Positions 51,676 through 64,000 are shown, numbered from the stretch's first letter. The stretch: 64,000 nucleotides of DNA from Pachyseris speciosa (GCA_016490735.1 JAEMWC010000125.1:1105001-1169000), one strand, 5' to 3'. The notes: generated by a model from the sequence alone, not told the origin. Numbers and translations are program-made.

Positions 51676-53703
51676 ATGTCTGCCTTATTAACATGCATGA
51701 AGCAATGCCCAAGGGTATTCTTTATTTCTTTATTTGAAAACTTAGCGTCAAATGCTCGTAACTGAAGGGTAAAACTGAAACTGGACATGAAATGATTGAC
51801 AGGTAGAAAGGATTGTTCCATAGTGTGACGTAGACTAAAAGTTTGGCGGTTAAAACATTGGTACTTACGCAACGTGTCTGCCGAAGCTCCCGACTCGATC
51901 CGCACTAGCTTGTTTGGTTTAATCGAATTATGTCAATTTGCCTGTTCTCTCGGTGATCGAAGGACATCATGAAGTCTTTAGATCCACAAGTCTAACACGG
52001 CTGAAAGAAGCCAGTCGTGTTTTCTCTGCTTGCCAAACCATGAAGAGAGAGATGAATTTGACTCTCCGGTTTGGGAGTAGAGATTAAGAGCCGGGCAGAA
52101 AAAAAACTCTGAAAACATCTCTCGTCTCAAAAGCGGCTCGGTTTTGCTAGTCTTGGTCCATTTCTGAAAGATTACCGTGCTAGGATTTCCGAAAAGGAGA
52201 GGTGTTTTTGGAGTTTAGGGCAAAAAACTGGCTGATGTTTACAGAGTGTCTTTCGCACGCGGAGGGCATAACATTCCCACAATTCATTGCGGCCGAAGTG
52301 GGCGCCGTCTCGCGGGCCATCGGAGCCGTGAAACAGGTCGTCAAAATTCGGAAACATTACGAAGAATTCATCCGAGAGAGGGAAGTCAGCATGACGAGAA
52401 GTCCGTCCGTTTTCGATGACTGTCTTGAAAACAATCCAGGGAAAAGTTGCATGGGCGCGCGTGGAAAATATTACTCGTGGTCGGTCAGTCGTCGAGTTGT
52501 TATGTAAACACAGGGAGACATGCTGCCGAATTTCAACATATAAATAAGTTTTGCGTCGATCAACTCGGTTATTTTGATTTTATGGAGGCTTGTAAACATC
52601 AGCAAAACGTATTTTCAATTGAGATAAACACCAGCAAAAACGTATTTGCACGCGAGACATTTTAACAAGTCGTTGTGTTACGCATCAGACGATACGGATT
52701 AAATTTCACATCTTATGCAAATATTTACGTCTTGAAGCCAACAAAACTAGTTAAGTATTTTGTTCCAGTTGTTTCACTGTCGTCATTTACGTTGATTTGT
52801 GATACGAATTTCATTCCACTGGTTCCATTTTTGACGAAAATGAACCCTTCAAAATCGTTTCAATAATGACCAAAGCACGCAAAGCGCCAGTCAAATCTCT
52901 GTTTCGAAGCGGAAACCGACGGGAAACAGCTTACTCTTTTAACTCTTAATTTTGCCCTTGAACATCGTTAACTCAAATTTTCGGTGTTGCTCACGAACAG
53001 AAGTTGTTGGTAGTGGCCAAAAGCTATCTTCAAATAAAAACAACCTTCTTTAATATTTTATTCTATTTCTCAGCCGACAGCAAGCTTTTTAAGCACTGAG
53101 TTAGAATCAAATCCGATCCTTCTGCATGCCGTTTTCAACCAAAACACCCTCTTCAACACTTTACTTACATCGGCCAAAGCCTTCCCGAAAGAATTAAGAA
53201 TCAACCAAGAAACCTGTGCGCTCTTTTCATCTCGAAGGAACCAAGAAACCAAGAAACCTGTGCGAGACTCAAAATACGCCGCTTACTTTAACGTTAACGT
53301 TTGCAATGCCCTAGGCCGAACCCTATCCCTAGCTCTAACCCTAACCCTAACTGTAACCCTAGCCCTAATTTTAACCCTAACTCTAAACTTAACAATAACC
53401 CTAAATCTTTTGAGTGCTGTTTTCAAGTCGGACAAAATCTACGCGCGCTGGCTTCAGGTTAACCAAGGTTGCTGTGTGCTGTTTTTAAGTCAACCCAGAA
53501 TGTTGCGCACTGTTTTCCAGCTAAGGAAGCTTCTTGAGCACTATCAGTAAGCAAAACACTGGTAATAAGTGCTGCATTTAAAAAAGTCGACCATTTCCAA
53601 GTCGGATGGGCATCTTGTGGGCTGTTTATGAGTCAAAAAGGCACATTGCGCATAAAGAATACCCTTGGGCATTACTTCATGCATGTTAATAAGGCAGACA
53701 TAT
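51460..53703 (+). repeat. Tandem array unit 2 (2244 bp, MITE present)
   Basis: Same order as unit 1. A one-base loss in a GGG run (TCGGTCAG near 52482) breaks the 154-codon frame into 101 and 72 codons. Unit 6 shares this loss. It also has a unique GTTTGGCGG (one G fewer) and ACATCTTATG where others have ACGTCTTATG. Confidence 0.93.
53318..53405 (+). repeat. Telomere-like tract, array unit 2
   Basis: Same as unit 1, short form. Confidence 0.85.
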
Positions 53704-53920
53704 GAAGGGCTGAGGGCATAAACTGCCTATGTGTAATTTTAGGTGTTTTTTTTTTGCATACGTTATTTCTGGAAAACGAAAAAGAAATCGGTGAAAAAAA
53801 ATACGGGACAATGTTTTTGAATCAAAATGCAGTTCACATGCAAAAATTTGGACAAATCCAAGCGAACTAAAAAAACGGCCGAAAATTACACATAGGCAGT
53901 TTATGCCCTCAGCCCTTCAT
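53702..53920. repeat. GAAGGGCTGAG MITE in array unit 3
   Basis: As in unit 2, with one extra T in the T-run. Confidence 0.9.
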
Positions 53921-55966
53921 ATGTCTGCCTTATTAACATGCATGAAGCAATGCCCAAGGGTATTCTTTATTTCTTTATTTGAAAACTTAGCGTCAAATGC
54001 TCGTAACTGAAGGGTAAAACTGAAACTGGACATGAAATGATTGACAGGTAGAAAGGATTGTTCCATAGTGTGACGTAGACTAAAAGTTTGGGCGGTTAAA
54101 ACATTGGTACTTACGCAACGTGTCTGCCGAAGCTCCCGACTCGATCCGCACTAGCTTGTTTGGTTTAATCGAATTATGTCAATTTGCCTGTTCTCTCGGT
54201 GATCGAAGGACATCATGAAGTCTTTAGATCCACAAGTCTAACACGGCTGAAAGAAGCCAGTCGTGTTTTCTCTGCTTGCCAAACCATGAAGAGAGAGATG
54301 AATTTGACTCTCCGGTTTGGGAGTAGAGATTAAGAGCCGGGCAGAAAAAAAACTCTGAAAACATCTCTCGTCTCAAAAGCGGCTCGGTTTTGCTAGTCTT
54401 GGTCCATTTCTGAAAGATTACCGTGCTAGGATTTCCGAAAAGGAGAGGTGTTTTTGGAGTTTAGGGCAAAAAACTGGCTGATGTTTACAGAGTGTCTTTC
54501 GCACGCGGAGGGCATAACATTCCCACAATTCATTGCGGCCGAAGTGGGCGCCGTCTCGCGGGCCATCGGAGCCGTGAAACAGGTCGTCAAAATTCGGAAA
54601 CATTACGAAGAATTCATCCGAGAGAGGGAAGTCAGCATGACGAGAAGTCCGTCCGTTTTCGATGACTGTCTTGAAAACAATCCAGGGAAAAGTTGCATGG
54701 GCGCGCGTGGAAAATATTACTCGTGGTCGGGTCAGTCGTCGAGTTGTTATGTAAACACAGGGAGACATGCTGCCGAATTTCAACATATAAATAAGTTTTG
54801 CGTCGATCAACTCGGTTATTTTGATTTTATGGAGGCTTGTAAACATCAGCAAAACGTATTTTCAATTGAGATAAACACCAGCAAAAACGTATTTGCACGC
54901 GAGACATTTTAACAAGTCGTTGTGTTACGCATCAGACGATACGGATTAAATTTCACGTCTTATGCAAATATTTACGTCTTGAAGCCAACAAAACTAGTTA
55001 AGTATTTTGTTCCAGTTGTTTCACTGTCGTCATTTACGTTGATTTGTGATACGAATTTCATTCCACTGGTTCCATTTTTGACGAAAATGAACCCTTCAAA
55101 ATCGTTTCAATAATGACCAAAGCACGCAAAGCGCCAGTCAAATCTCTGTTTCGAAGCGGAAACCGACGGGAAACAGCTTACTCTTTTAACTCTTAATTTT
55201 GCCCTTGAACATCGTTAACTCAAATTTTCGGTGTTGCTCACGAACAGAAGTTGTTGGTAGTGGCCAAAAGCTATCTTCAAATAAAAACAACCTTCTTTAA
55301 TATTTTATTCTATTTCTCAGCCGACAGCAAGCTTTTTAAGCACTGAGTTAGAATCAAATCCGATCCTTCTGCATGCCGTTTTCAACCAAAACACCCTCTT
55401 CAACACTTTACTTACATCGGCCAAAGCCTTCCCGAAAGAATTAAGAATCAACCAAGAAACCTGTGCGCTCTTTTCATCTCGAAGGAACCAAGAAACCAAG
55501 AAACCTGTGCGAGACTCAAAATACGCCGCTTACTTTAACGTTAACGTTTGCAATGCCCTAGGCCGAACCCTATCCCTAGCTCTAACCCTAACCCTAGCTC
55601 TAACCCTAACCCTAACTGTAACCCTAGCCCTAATTTTAACCCTAACTCTAAACTTAACAATAACCCTAAATCTTTTGAGTGCTGTTTTCAAGTCGGACAA
55701 AATCTACGCGCGCTGGCTTCAGGTTAACCAAGGTTGCTGTGTGCTGTTTTTAAGTCAACCCAGAATGTTGCGCACTGTTTTCCAGCTAAGGAAGCTTCTT
55801 GAGCACTATCAGTAAGCAAAACACTGGTAATAAGTGCTGCATTTAAAAAAGTCGACCATTTCCAAGTCGGATGGGCATCTTGTGGGCTGTTTATGAGTCA
55901 AAAAGGCACATTGCGCATAAAGAATACCCTTGGGCATTACTTCATGCATGTTAATAAGGCAGACAT
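53704..55966 (+). repeat. Tandem array unit 3 (2263 bp, MITE present)
   Basis: Like unit 1, with an 18-bp duplication (CCCTAGCTCTAACCCTAA) in the telomere-like tract, so the local frame is 102 codons instead of 96. The 154-codon frame is intact (54448-54912). Confidence 0.93.
55565..55670 (+). repeat. Telomere-like tract, array unit 3
   Basis: Long form, with one extra 18-bp CCCTAGCTCTAACCCTAA step. Confidence 0.85.
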
Positions 55967-58041
55967 AATATGTCTGCCTTATTAACATGCATATTATGTC
56001 TGCCTTATTAACATGCATGAAGCAATGCCCAAGGGTATTCTTTATTTCTTTATTTGAAAACTTAGCGTCAAATGCTCGTAACTGAAGGGTAAAACTGAAA
56101 CTGGACATGAAATGATTGACAGGTAGAAAGGATTGTTCCATAGTGTGACGTAGACTAAAAGTTTGGGCGGTTAAAACATTGGTACTTACGCAACGTGTCT
56201 GCCGAAGCTCCCGACTCGATCCGCACTAGCTTGTTTGGTTTAATCGAATTATGTCAATTTGCCTGTTCTCTCGGTGATCGAAGGACATCATGAAGTCTTT
56301 AGATCCACAAGTCTAACACGGCTGAAAGAAGCCAGTCGTGTTTTCTCTGCTTGCCAAACCATGAAGAGAGAGATGAATTTGACTCTCCGGTTTGGGAGTA
56401 GAGATTAAGAGCCGGGCAGAAAAAAAACTCTGAAAACATCTCTCGTCTCAAAAGCGGCTCGGTTTTGCTAGTCTTGGTCCATTTCTGAAAGATTACCGTG
56501 CTAGGATTTCCGAAAAGGAGAGGTGTTTTTGGAGTTTAGGGCAAAAAACTGGCTGATGTTTACAGAGTGTCTTTCGCACGCGGAGGGCATAACATTCCCA
56601 CAATTCATTGCGGCCGAAGTGGGCGCCGTCTCGCGGGCCATCGGAGCCGTGAAACAGGTCGTCAAAATTCGGAAACATTACGAAGAATTCATCCGAGAGA
56701 GGGAAGTCAGCATGACGAGAAGTCCGTCCGTTTTCGATGACTGTCTTGAAAACAATCCAGGGAAAAGTTGCATGGGCGCGCGTGGAAAATATTACTCGTG
56801 GTCGGGTCAGTCGTCGAGTTGTTATGTAAACACAGGGAGACATGCTGCCGAATTTCAACATATAAATAAGTTTTGCGTCGATCAACTCGGTTATTTTGAT
56901 TTTATGGAGGCTTGTAAACATCAGCAAAACGTATTTTCAATTGAGATAAACACCAGCAAAAACGTATTTGCACGCGAGACATTTTAACAAGTCGTTGTGT
57001 TACGCATCAGACGATACGGATTAAATTTCACGTCTTATGCAAATATTTACGTCTTGAAGCCAACAAAACTAGTTAAGTATTTTGTTCCAGTTGTTTCACT
57101 GTCGTCATTTACGTTGATTTGTGATACGAATTTCATTCCACTGGTTCCATTTTTGACGAAAATGAACCCTTCAAAATCGTTTCAATAATGACCAAAGCAC
57201 GCAAAGCGCCAGTCAAATCTCTGTTTCGAAGCGGAAACCGACGGGAAACAGCTTACTCTTTTAACTCTTAATTTTGCCCTTGAACATCGTTAACTCAAAT
57301 TTTCGGTGTTGCTCACGAACAGAAGTTGTTGGTAGTGGCCAAAAGCTATCTTCAAATAAAAACAACCTTCTTTAATATTTTATTCTATTTCTCAGCCGAC
57401 AGCAAGCTTTTTAAGCACTGAGTTAGAATCAAATCCGATCCTTCTGCATGCCGTTTTCAACCAAAACACCCTCTTCAACACTTTACTTACATCGGCCAAA
57501 GCCTTCCCGAAAGAATTAAGAATCAACCAAGAAACCTGTGCGCTCTTTTCATCTCGAAGGAACCAAGAAACCAAGAAACCTGTGCGAGACTCAAAATACG
57601 CCGCTTACTTTAACGTTAACGTTTGCAATGCCCTAGGCCGAACCCTATCCCTAGCTCTAACCCTAACCCTAGCTCTAACCCTAACCCTAACTGTAACCCT
57701 AGCCCTAATTTTAACCCTAACTCTAAACTTAACAATAACCCTAAATCTTTTGAGTGCTGTTTTCAAGTCGGACAAAATCTACGCGCGCTGGCTTCAGGTT
57801 AACCAAGGTTGCTGTGTGCTGTTTTTAAGTCAACCCAGAATGTTGCGCACTGTTTTCCAGCTAAGGAAGCTTCTTGAGCACTATCAGTAAGCAAAACACT
57901 GGTAATAAGTGCTGCATTTAAAAAAGTCGACCATTTCCAAGTCGGATGGGCATCTTGTGGGCTGTTTATGAGTCAAAAAGGCACATTGCGCATAAAGAAT
58001 ACCCTTGGGCATTACTTCATGCATGTTAATAAGGCAGACAT
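55967..58041 (+). repeat. Tandem array unit 4 (2075 bp, no MITE)
   Basis: The MITE is replaced by AAT, a 23-bp copy of the arm, then ATT (55967-55995). The 154-codon frame (56523-56987) is intact and the 18-bp telomeric duplication is present. Confidence 0.93.
57640..57745 (+). repeat. Telomere-like tract, array unit 4
   Basis: Long form. Confidence 0.85.
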
Positions 58042-60099
58042 AATATGTCTGCCTTATTAACATGCATATTATGTCTGCCTTATTAACATGCATGAAGCAA
58101 TGCCCAAGGGTATTCTTTATTTCTTTATTTGAAAACTTAGCGTCAAATGCTCGTAACTGAAGGGTAAAACTGAAACTGGACATGAAATGATTGACAGGTA
58201 GAAAGGATTGTTCCATAGTGTGACGTAGACTAAAAGTTTTGGGCGGTTAAAACATTGGTACTTACGCAACGTGTCTGCCGAAGCTCCCGACTCGATCCGC
58301 ACTAGCTTGTTTGGTTTAATCGAATTATGTCAATTTGCCTGTTCTCTCGGTGATCGAAGGACATCATGAAGTCTTTAGATCCACAAGTCTAACACGGCTG
58401 AAAGAAGCCAGTCGTGTTTTCTCTGCTTGCCAAACCATGAAGAGAGAGATGAATTTGACTCTCCGGTTTGGGAGTAGAGATTAAGAGCCGGGCAGAAAAA
58501 AAACTCTGAAAACATCTCTCGTCTCAAAAGCGGCTCGGTTTTGCTAGTCTTGGTCCATTTCTGAAAGATTACCGTGCTAGGATTTCCGAAAAGGAGAGGT
58601 GTTTTTGGAGTTTAGGGCAAAAAACTGGCTGATGTTTACAGAGTGTCTTTCGCACGCGGAGGGCATAACATTCCCACAATTCATTGCGGCCGAAGTGGGC
58701 GCTGTCTCGCGGGCCATCGGAGCCGTGAAACAGGTCGTCAAAATTCGGAAACATTACGAAGAATTCATCCGAGAGAGGGAAGTCAGCATGACGAGAAGTC
58801 CGTCCGTTTTCGATGACTGTCTTGAAAACAATCCAGGGAAAAGTTGCATGGGCGCGCGTGGAAAATATTACTCGTGGTCGGGTCAGTCGTCGAGTTGTTA
58901 TGTAAACACAGGGAGACATGCTGCCGAATTTCAACATATAAATAAGTTTTGCGTCGATCAACTCGGTTATTTTGATTTTATGGAGGCTTGTAAACATCAG
59001 CAAAACGTATTTTCAATTGAGATAAACACCAGCAAAAACGTATTTGCACGCGAGACATTTTAACAAGTCGTTGTGTTACGCATCAGACGATACGGATTAA
59101 ATTTCACGTCTTATGCAAATATTTACGTCTTGAAGCCAACAAAACTAGTTAAGTATTTTGTTCCAGTTTTTCACTGTCGTCATTTACGTTGATTTGTGAT
59201 ACGAATTTCATTCCACTGGTTCCATTTTTGACGAAAATGAACCCTTCAAAATCGTTTCAATAATGACCAAAGCACGCAAAGCGCCAGTCAAATCTCTGTT
59301 TCGAAGCGGAAACCGACGGGAAACAGCTTACTCTTTTAACTCTTAATTTTGCCCTTGAACATCGTTAACTCAAATTTTCGGTGTTGCTCACGAACAGAAG
59401 TTGTTGGTAGGGCCAAAAGCTATCTTCAAATAAAAACAACCTTCTTTAATATTTTATTCTATTTCTCAGCCGACAGCAAGCTTTTTAAGCACTGAGTTAG
59501 AATCAAATCCGATCCTTCTGCATGCCGTTTTCAACCAAAACACCCTCTTCAACACTTTACTTACATCGGCCAAAGCCTTCCCGAAAGAATTAAGAATCAA
59601 CCAAGAAACCTGTGCGCTCTTTTCATCTCGAAGGAACCAAGAAACCAAGAAACCTGTGCGAGACTCAAAATACGCCGCTTACTTTAACGTTAACGTTTGC
59701 AATGCCCTAGGCCGAACCCTATCCCTAGCTCTAACCCTAACCCTAACTGTAACCCTAGCCCTAATTTTAACCCTAACTCTAAACTTAACAATAACCCTAA
59801 ATCTTTTGAGTGCTGTTTTCAAGTCGGACAAAATCTACGCGCGCTGGCTTCAGGTTAACCAAGGTTGCTGTGTGCTGTTTTTAAGTCAACCCAGAATGTT
59901 GCGCACTGTTTTCCAGCTAAGGAAGCTTCTTGAGCACTATCAGTAAGCAAAACACTGGTAATAAGTGCTGCATTTAAAAAAGTCGACCATTTCCAAGTCG
60001 GATGGGCATCTTGTGGGCTGTTTATGAGTCAAAAAGGCACATTGCGCATAAAGAATACCCTTGGGCATTACTTCATGCATGTTAATAAGGCAGACATAT
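58042..60099 (+). repeat. Tandem array unit 5 (2058 bp, no MITE)
   Basis: Same 29-bp replacement junction as unit 4, but without the 18-bp telomeric duplication. Private changes: GGGCGCTGTCTCG (one base change in the antisense frame), TCCAGTTTTTCACTG (one base lost, breaking a 63-codon frame) and GGTAGGGCC. Confidence 0.93.
59714..59801 (+). repeat. Telomere-like tract, array unit 5
   Basis: Short form. Confidence 0.85.
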
Positions 60100-60316
60100 G
60101 AAGGGCTGAGGGCATAAACTGCCTATGTGTAATTTTAGGTGTTTTTTTTTTGCATACGTTATTTCTGGAAAACGAAAAAGAAATCGGTGAAAAAAAATAC
60201 GGGACAATGTTTTTGAATCAAAATGCAGTTCACATGCAAAAATTTGGACAAATCCAAGCGAACTAAAAAAACGGCCGAAAATTACACATAGGCAGTTTAT
60301 GCCCTCAGCCCTTCAT
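60098..60316. repeat. GAAGGGCTGAG MITE in array unit 6
   Basis: As in unit 3. Confidence 0.9.
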
Positions 60317-62362
60317 ATGTCTGCCTTATTAACATGCATGAAGCAATGCCCAAGGGTATTCTTTATTTCTTTATTTGAAAACTTAGCGTCAAATGCTCGT
60401 AACTGAAGGGTAAAACTGAAACTGGACATGAAATGATTGACAGGTAGAAAGGATTGTTCCATAGTGTGACGTAGACTAAAAGTTTTGGGCGGTTAAAACA
60501 TTGGTACTTACGCAACGTGTCTGCCGAAGCTCCCGACTCGATCCGCACTAGCTTGTTTGGTTTAATCGAATTATGTCAATTTGCCTGTTCTCTCGGTGAT
60601 CGAAGGACATCATGAAGTCTTTAGATCCACAAGTCTAACACGGCTGAAAGAAGCCAGTCGTGTTTTCTCTGCTTGCCAAACCATGAAGAGAGAGATGAAT
60701 TTGACTCTCCGGTTTGGGAGTAGAGATTAAGAGCCGGGCAGAAAAAAAACTCTGAAAACATCTCTCGTCTCAAAAGCGGCTCGGTTTTGCTAGTCTTGGT
60801 CCATTTCTGAAAGATTACCGTGCTAGGATTTCCGAAAAGGAGAGGTGTTTTTGGAGTTTAGGGCAAAAAACTGGCTGATGTTTACAGAGTGTCTTTCGCA
60901 CGCGGAGGGCATAACATTCCCACAATTCATTGCGGCCGAAGTGGGCGCCGTCTCGCGGGCCATCGGAGCCGTGAAACAGGTCGTCAAAATTCGGAAACAT
61001 TACGAAGAATTCATCCGAGAGAGGGAAGTCAGCATGACGAGAAGTCCGTCCGTTTTCGATGACTGTCTTGAAAACAATCCAGGGAAAAGTTGCATGGGCG
61101 CGCGTGGAAAATATTACTCGTGGTCGGTCAGTCGTCGAGTTGTTATGTAAACACAGGGAGACATGCTGCCGAATTTCAACATATAAATAAGTTTTGCGTC
61201 GATCAACTCGGTTATTTTGATTTTATGGAGGCTTGTAAACATCAGCAAAACGTATTTTCAATTGAGATAAACACCAGCAAAAACGTATTTGCACGCGAGA
61301 CATTTTAACAAGTCGTTGTGTTACGCATCAGACGATACGGATTAAATTTCACGTCTTATGCAAATATTTACGTCTTGAAGCCAACAAAACTAGTTAAGTA
61401 TTTTGTTCCAGTTGTTTCACTGTCGTCATTTACGTTGATTTGTGATACGAATTTCATTCCACTGGTTCCATTTTTGACGAAAATGAACCCTTCAAAATCG
61501 TTTCAATAATGACCAAAGCACGCAAAGCGCCAGTCAAATCTCTGTTTCGAAGCGGAAACCGACGGGAAACAGCTTACTCTTTTAACTCTTAATTTTGCCC
61601 TTGAACATCGTTAACTCAAATTTTCGGTGTTGCTCACGAACAGAAGTTGTTGGTAGTGGCCAAAAGCTATCTTCAAATAAAAACAACCTTCTTTAATATT
61701 TTATTCTATTTCTCAGCCGACAGCAAGCTTTTTAAGCACTGAGTTAGAATCAAATCCGATCCTTCTGCATGCCGTTTTCAACCAAAACACCCTCTTCAAC
61801 ACTTTACTTACATCGGCCAAAGCCTTCCCGAAAGAATTAAGAATCAACCAAGAAACCTGTGCGCTCTTTTCATCTCGAAGGAACCAAGAAACCAAGAAAC
61901 CTGTGCGAGACTCAAAATACGCCGCTTACTTTAACGTTAACGTTTGCAATGCCCTAGGCCGAACCCTATCCCTAGCTCTAACCCTAACCCTAGCTCTAAC
62001 CCTAACCCTAACTGTAACCCTAGCCCTAATTTTAACCCTAACTCTAAACTTAACAATAACCCTAAATCTTTTGAGTGCTGTTTTCAAGTCGGACAAAATC
62101 TACGCGCGCTGGCTTCAGGTTAACCAAGGTTGCTGTGTGCTGTTTTTAAGTCAACCCAGAATGTTGCGCACTGTTTTCCAGCTAAGGAAGCTTCTTGAGC
62201 ACTATCAGTAAGCAAAACACTGGTAATAAGTGCTGCATTTAAAAAAGTCGACCATTTCCAAGTCGGATGGGCATCTTGTGGGCTGTTTATGAGTCAAAAA
62301 GGCACATTGCGCATAAAGAATACCCTTGGGCATTACTTCATGCATGTTAATAAGGCAGACAT
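60100..62362 (+). repeat. Tandem array unit 6 (2263 bp, MITE present)
   Basis: Combines features of others: MITE junction as units 2-3, the GGG-run loss of unit 2, the GTTTTGGGCGG variant of unit 5 and the 18-bp duplication of units 3 and 4. This mosaic argues for exchange between units. Confidence 0.93.
61961..62066 (+). repeat. Telomere-like tract, array unit 6
   Basis: Long form. Confidence 0.85.
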
Positions 62363-64000
62363 AATATGTCTGCCTTATTAACATGCATATTATGTCTGCC
62401 TTATTAACATGCATGAAGCAATGCCCAAGGGTATTCTTTATTTCTTTATTTGAAAACTTAGCGTCAAATGCTCGTAACTGAAGGGTAAAACTGAAACTGG
62501 ACATGAAATGATTGACAGGTAGAAAGGATTGTTCCATAGTGTGACGTAGACTAAAAGTTTGGGCGGTTAAAACATTGGTACTTACGCAACGTGTCTGCCG
62601 AAGCTCCCGACTCGATCCGCACTAGCTTGTTTGGTTTAATCGAATTATGTCAATTTGCCTGTTCTCTCGGTGATCGAAGGACATCATGAAGTCTTTAGAT
62701 CCACAAGTCTAACACGGCTGAAAGAAGCCAGTCGTGTTTTCTCTGCTTGCCAAACCATGAAGAGAGAGATGAATTTGACTCTCCGGTTTGGGAGTAGAGA
62801 TTAAGAGCCGGGCAGAAAAAAAACTCTGAAAACATCTCTCGTCTCAAAAGCGGCTCGGTTTTGCTAGTCTTGGTCCATTTCTGAAAGATTACCGTGCTAG
62901 GATTTCCGAAAAGGAGAGGTGTTTTTGGAGTTTAGGGCAAAAAACTGGCTGATGTTTACAGAGTGTCTTTCGCACGCGGAGGGCATAACATTCCCACAAT
63001 TCATTGCGGCCGAAGTGGGCGCCGTCTCGCGGGCCATCGGAGCCGTGAAACAGGTCGTCAAAATTCGGAAACATTACGAAGAATTCATCCGAGAGAGGGA
63101 AGTCAGCATGACGAGAAGTCCGTCCGTTTTCGATGACTGTCTTGAAAACAATCCAGGGAAAAGTTGCATGGGCGCGCGTGGAAAATATTACTCGTGGTCG
63201 GGTCAGTCGTCGAGTTGTTATGTAAACACAGGGAGACATGCTGCCGAATTTCAACATATAAATAAGTTTTGCGTCGATCAACTCGGTTATTTTGATTTTA
63301 TGGAGGCTTGTAAACATCAGCAAAACGTATTTTCAATTGAGATAAACACCAGCAAAAACGTATTTGCACGCGAGACATTTTAACAAGTCGTTGTGTTACG
63401 CATCAGACGATACGGATTAAATTTCACGTCTTATGCAAATATTTACGTCTTGAAGCCAACAAAACTAGTTAAGTATTTTGTTCCAGTTGTTTCACTGTCG
63501 TCATTTACGTTGATTTGTGATACGAATTTCATTCCACTGGTTCCATTTTTGACGAAAATGAACCCTTCAAAATCGTTTCAATAATGACCAAAGCACGCAA
63601 AGCGCCAGTCAAATCTCTGTTTCGAAGCGGAAACCGACGGGAAACAGCTTACTCTTTTAACTCTTAATTTTGCCCTTGAACATCGTTAACTCAAATTTTC
63701 GGTGTTGCTCACGAACAGAAGTTGTTGGTAGGGGCCAAAAGCCATCTTCAAATAAAAACAACCTTCTTTAATATTTTATTCTATTTCTCAGCCGACAGCA
63801 AGCTTTTTAAGCACTGAGTTAGAATCAAATCCGATCCTTCTGCATGCCGTTTTCAACCAAAACACCCTCTTCAACACTTTACTTACATCGGCCAAAGCCT
63901 TCCCGAAAGAATTAAGAATCAACCAAGAAACCTGTGCGCTCTTTTCATCTCGAAGGAACCAAGAAACCAAGAAACCTGTGCGAGACTCAAAATACGCCGC
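62363..64000 (+). repeat. Tandem array unit 7 (partial, no MITE, cut by window edge)
   Basis: Begins with the 29-bp replacement junction. The 154-codon frame is intact (62919-63383). It carries a private GGTAGGGGCCAAAAGCCATC change. The array continues beyond the window. Confidence 0.93.

Noticed and set aside
49214..64000. CRISPR-like or ribosomal RNA repeat array
   Set aside because: Units are 2 kb with no short direct repeats and unique spacers, and contain no rRNA-like sequence.

Overview
The window is animal nuclear DNA. It carries one clearly recognisable host gene, spread over about 31 kb in 26 small coding exons with GT-AG introns, set in dense repeats: tRNA-derived SINEs, many palindromic MITEs, and Harbinger, piggyBac-like, Penelope-like, LINE and Ty3/Gypsy remnants. 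The repeat families, together with degenerate RecQ-like, TRIM/NHL-like and integrase-like fragments, suggest a cnidarian, most likely a stony coral. That assignment rests on my recognition of the repeat families, not on a search.

Layout. 0.1-2.2 kb: decayed PIF/Harbinger element (deleted transposase on +, frameshifted Myb-like partner on -). 2.7-4.7 kb: dead Penelope-like reverse transcriptase interrupted by a MITE, a Tc1/mariner-type MITE, and two oppositely oriented clusters of a GGATTTGGACC motif. 5.53-36.92 kb: the CWC22 gene (+ strand), whose introns hold most of the mobile DNA. Intronic elements include a 1.67 kb element nested with a 0.98 kb piggyBac-like element, two copies of a second ~1 kb piggyBac-like family, several SINEs, long-inverted-repeat elements, and a composite element related to the array at the far end. 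37-41.3 kb: LINE tail, TRIM/NHL pseudogene split by a SINE, a MITE with 6-bp target duplication, and an integrase-like gene fragment. 41.3-45.2 kb: broken Ty3/Gypsy retroelement (- strand). 45.2-49.2 kb: small MITE, two weak exon-like segments, and a RecQ-like helicase pseudogene.

49.21-64.0 kb: a tandem array of at least seven near-identical units of about 2.06-2.26 kb that runs off the window. Each complete unit has a degenerate telomere-like (CCCTAA) tract. Units are joined by palindromic junctions that carry either a 218-219 bp MITE or a 29-bp palindromic replacement.

Only CWC22 looks like an intact gene. It encodes a spliceosome/exon-junction-complex assembly factor of 773 residues: basic RS-like N-terminus, MIF4G, acidic linker, MA3, Ser/Asp then Lys/Arg tail. 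Nothing I see suggests the other coding remnants work together. The most unusual structure is the array and its single-copy relative in the CWC22 intron at 14.3-15.5 kb: both have the plan MITE - arm - body - inverted arm - MITE.
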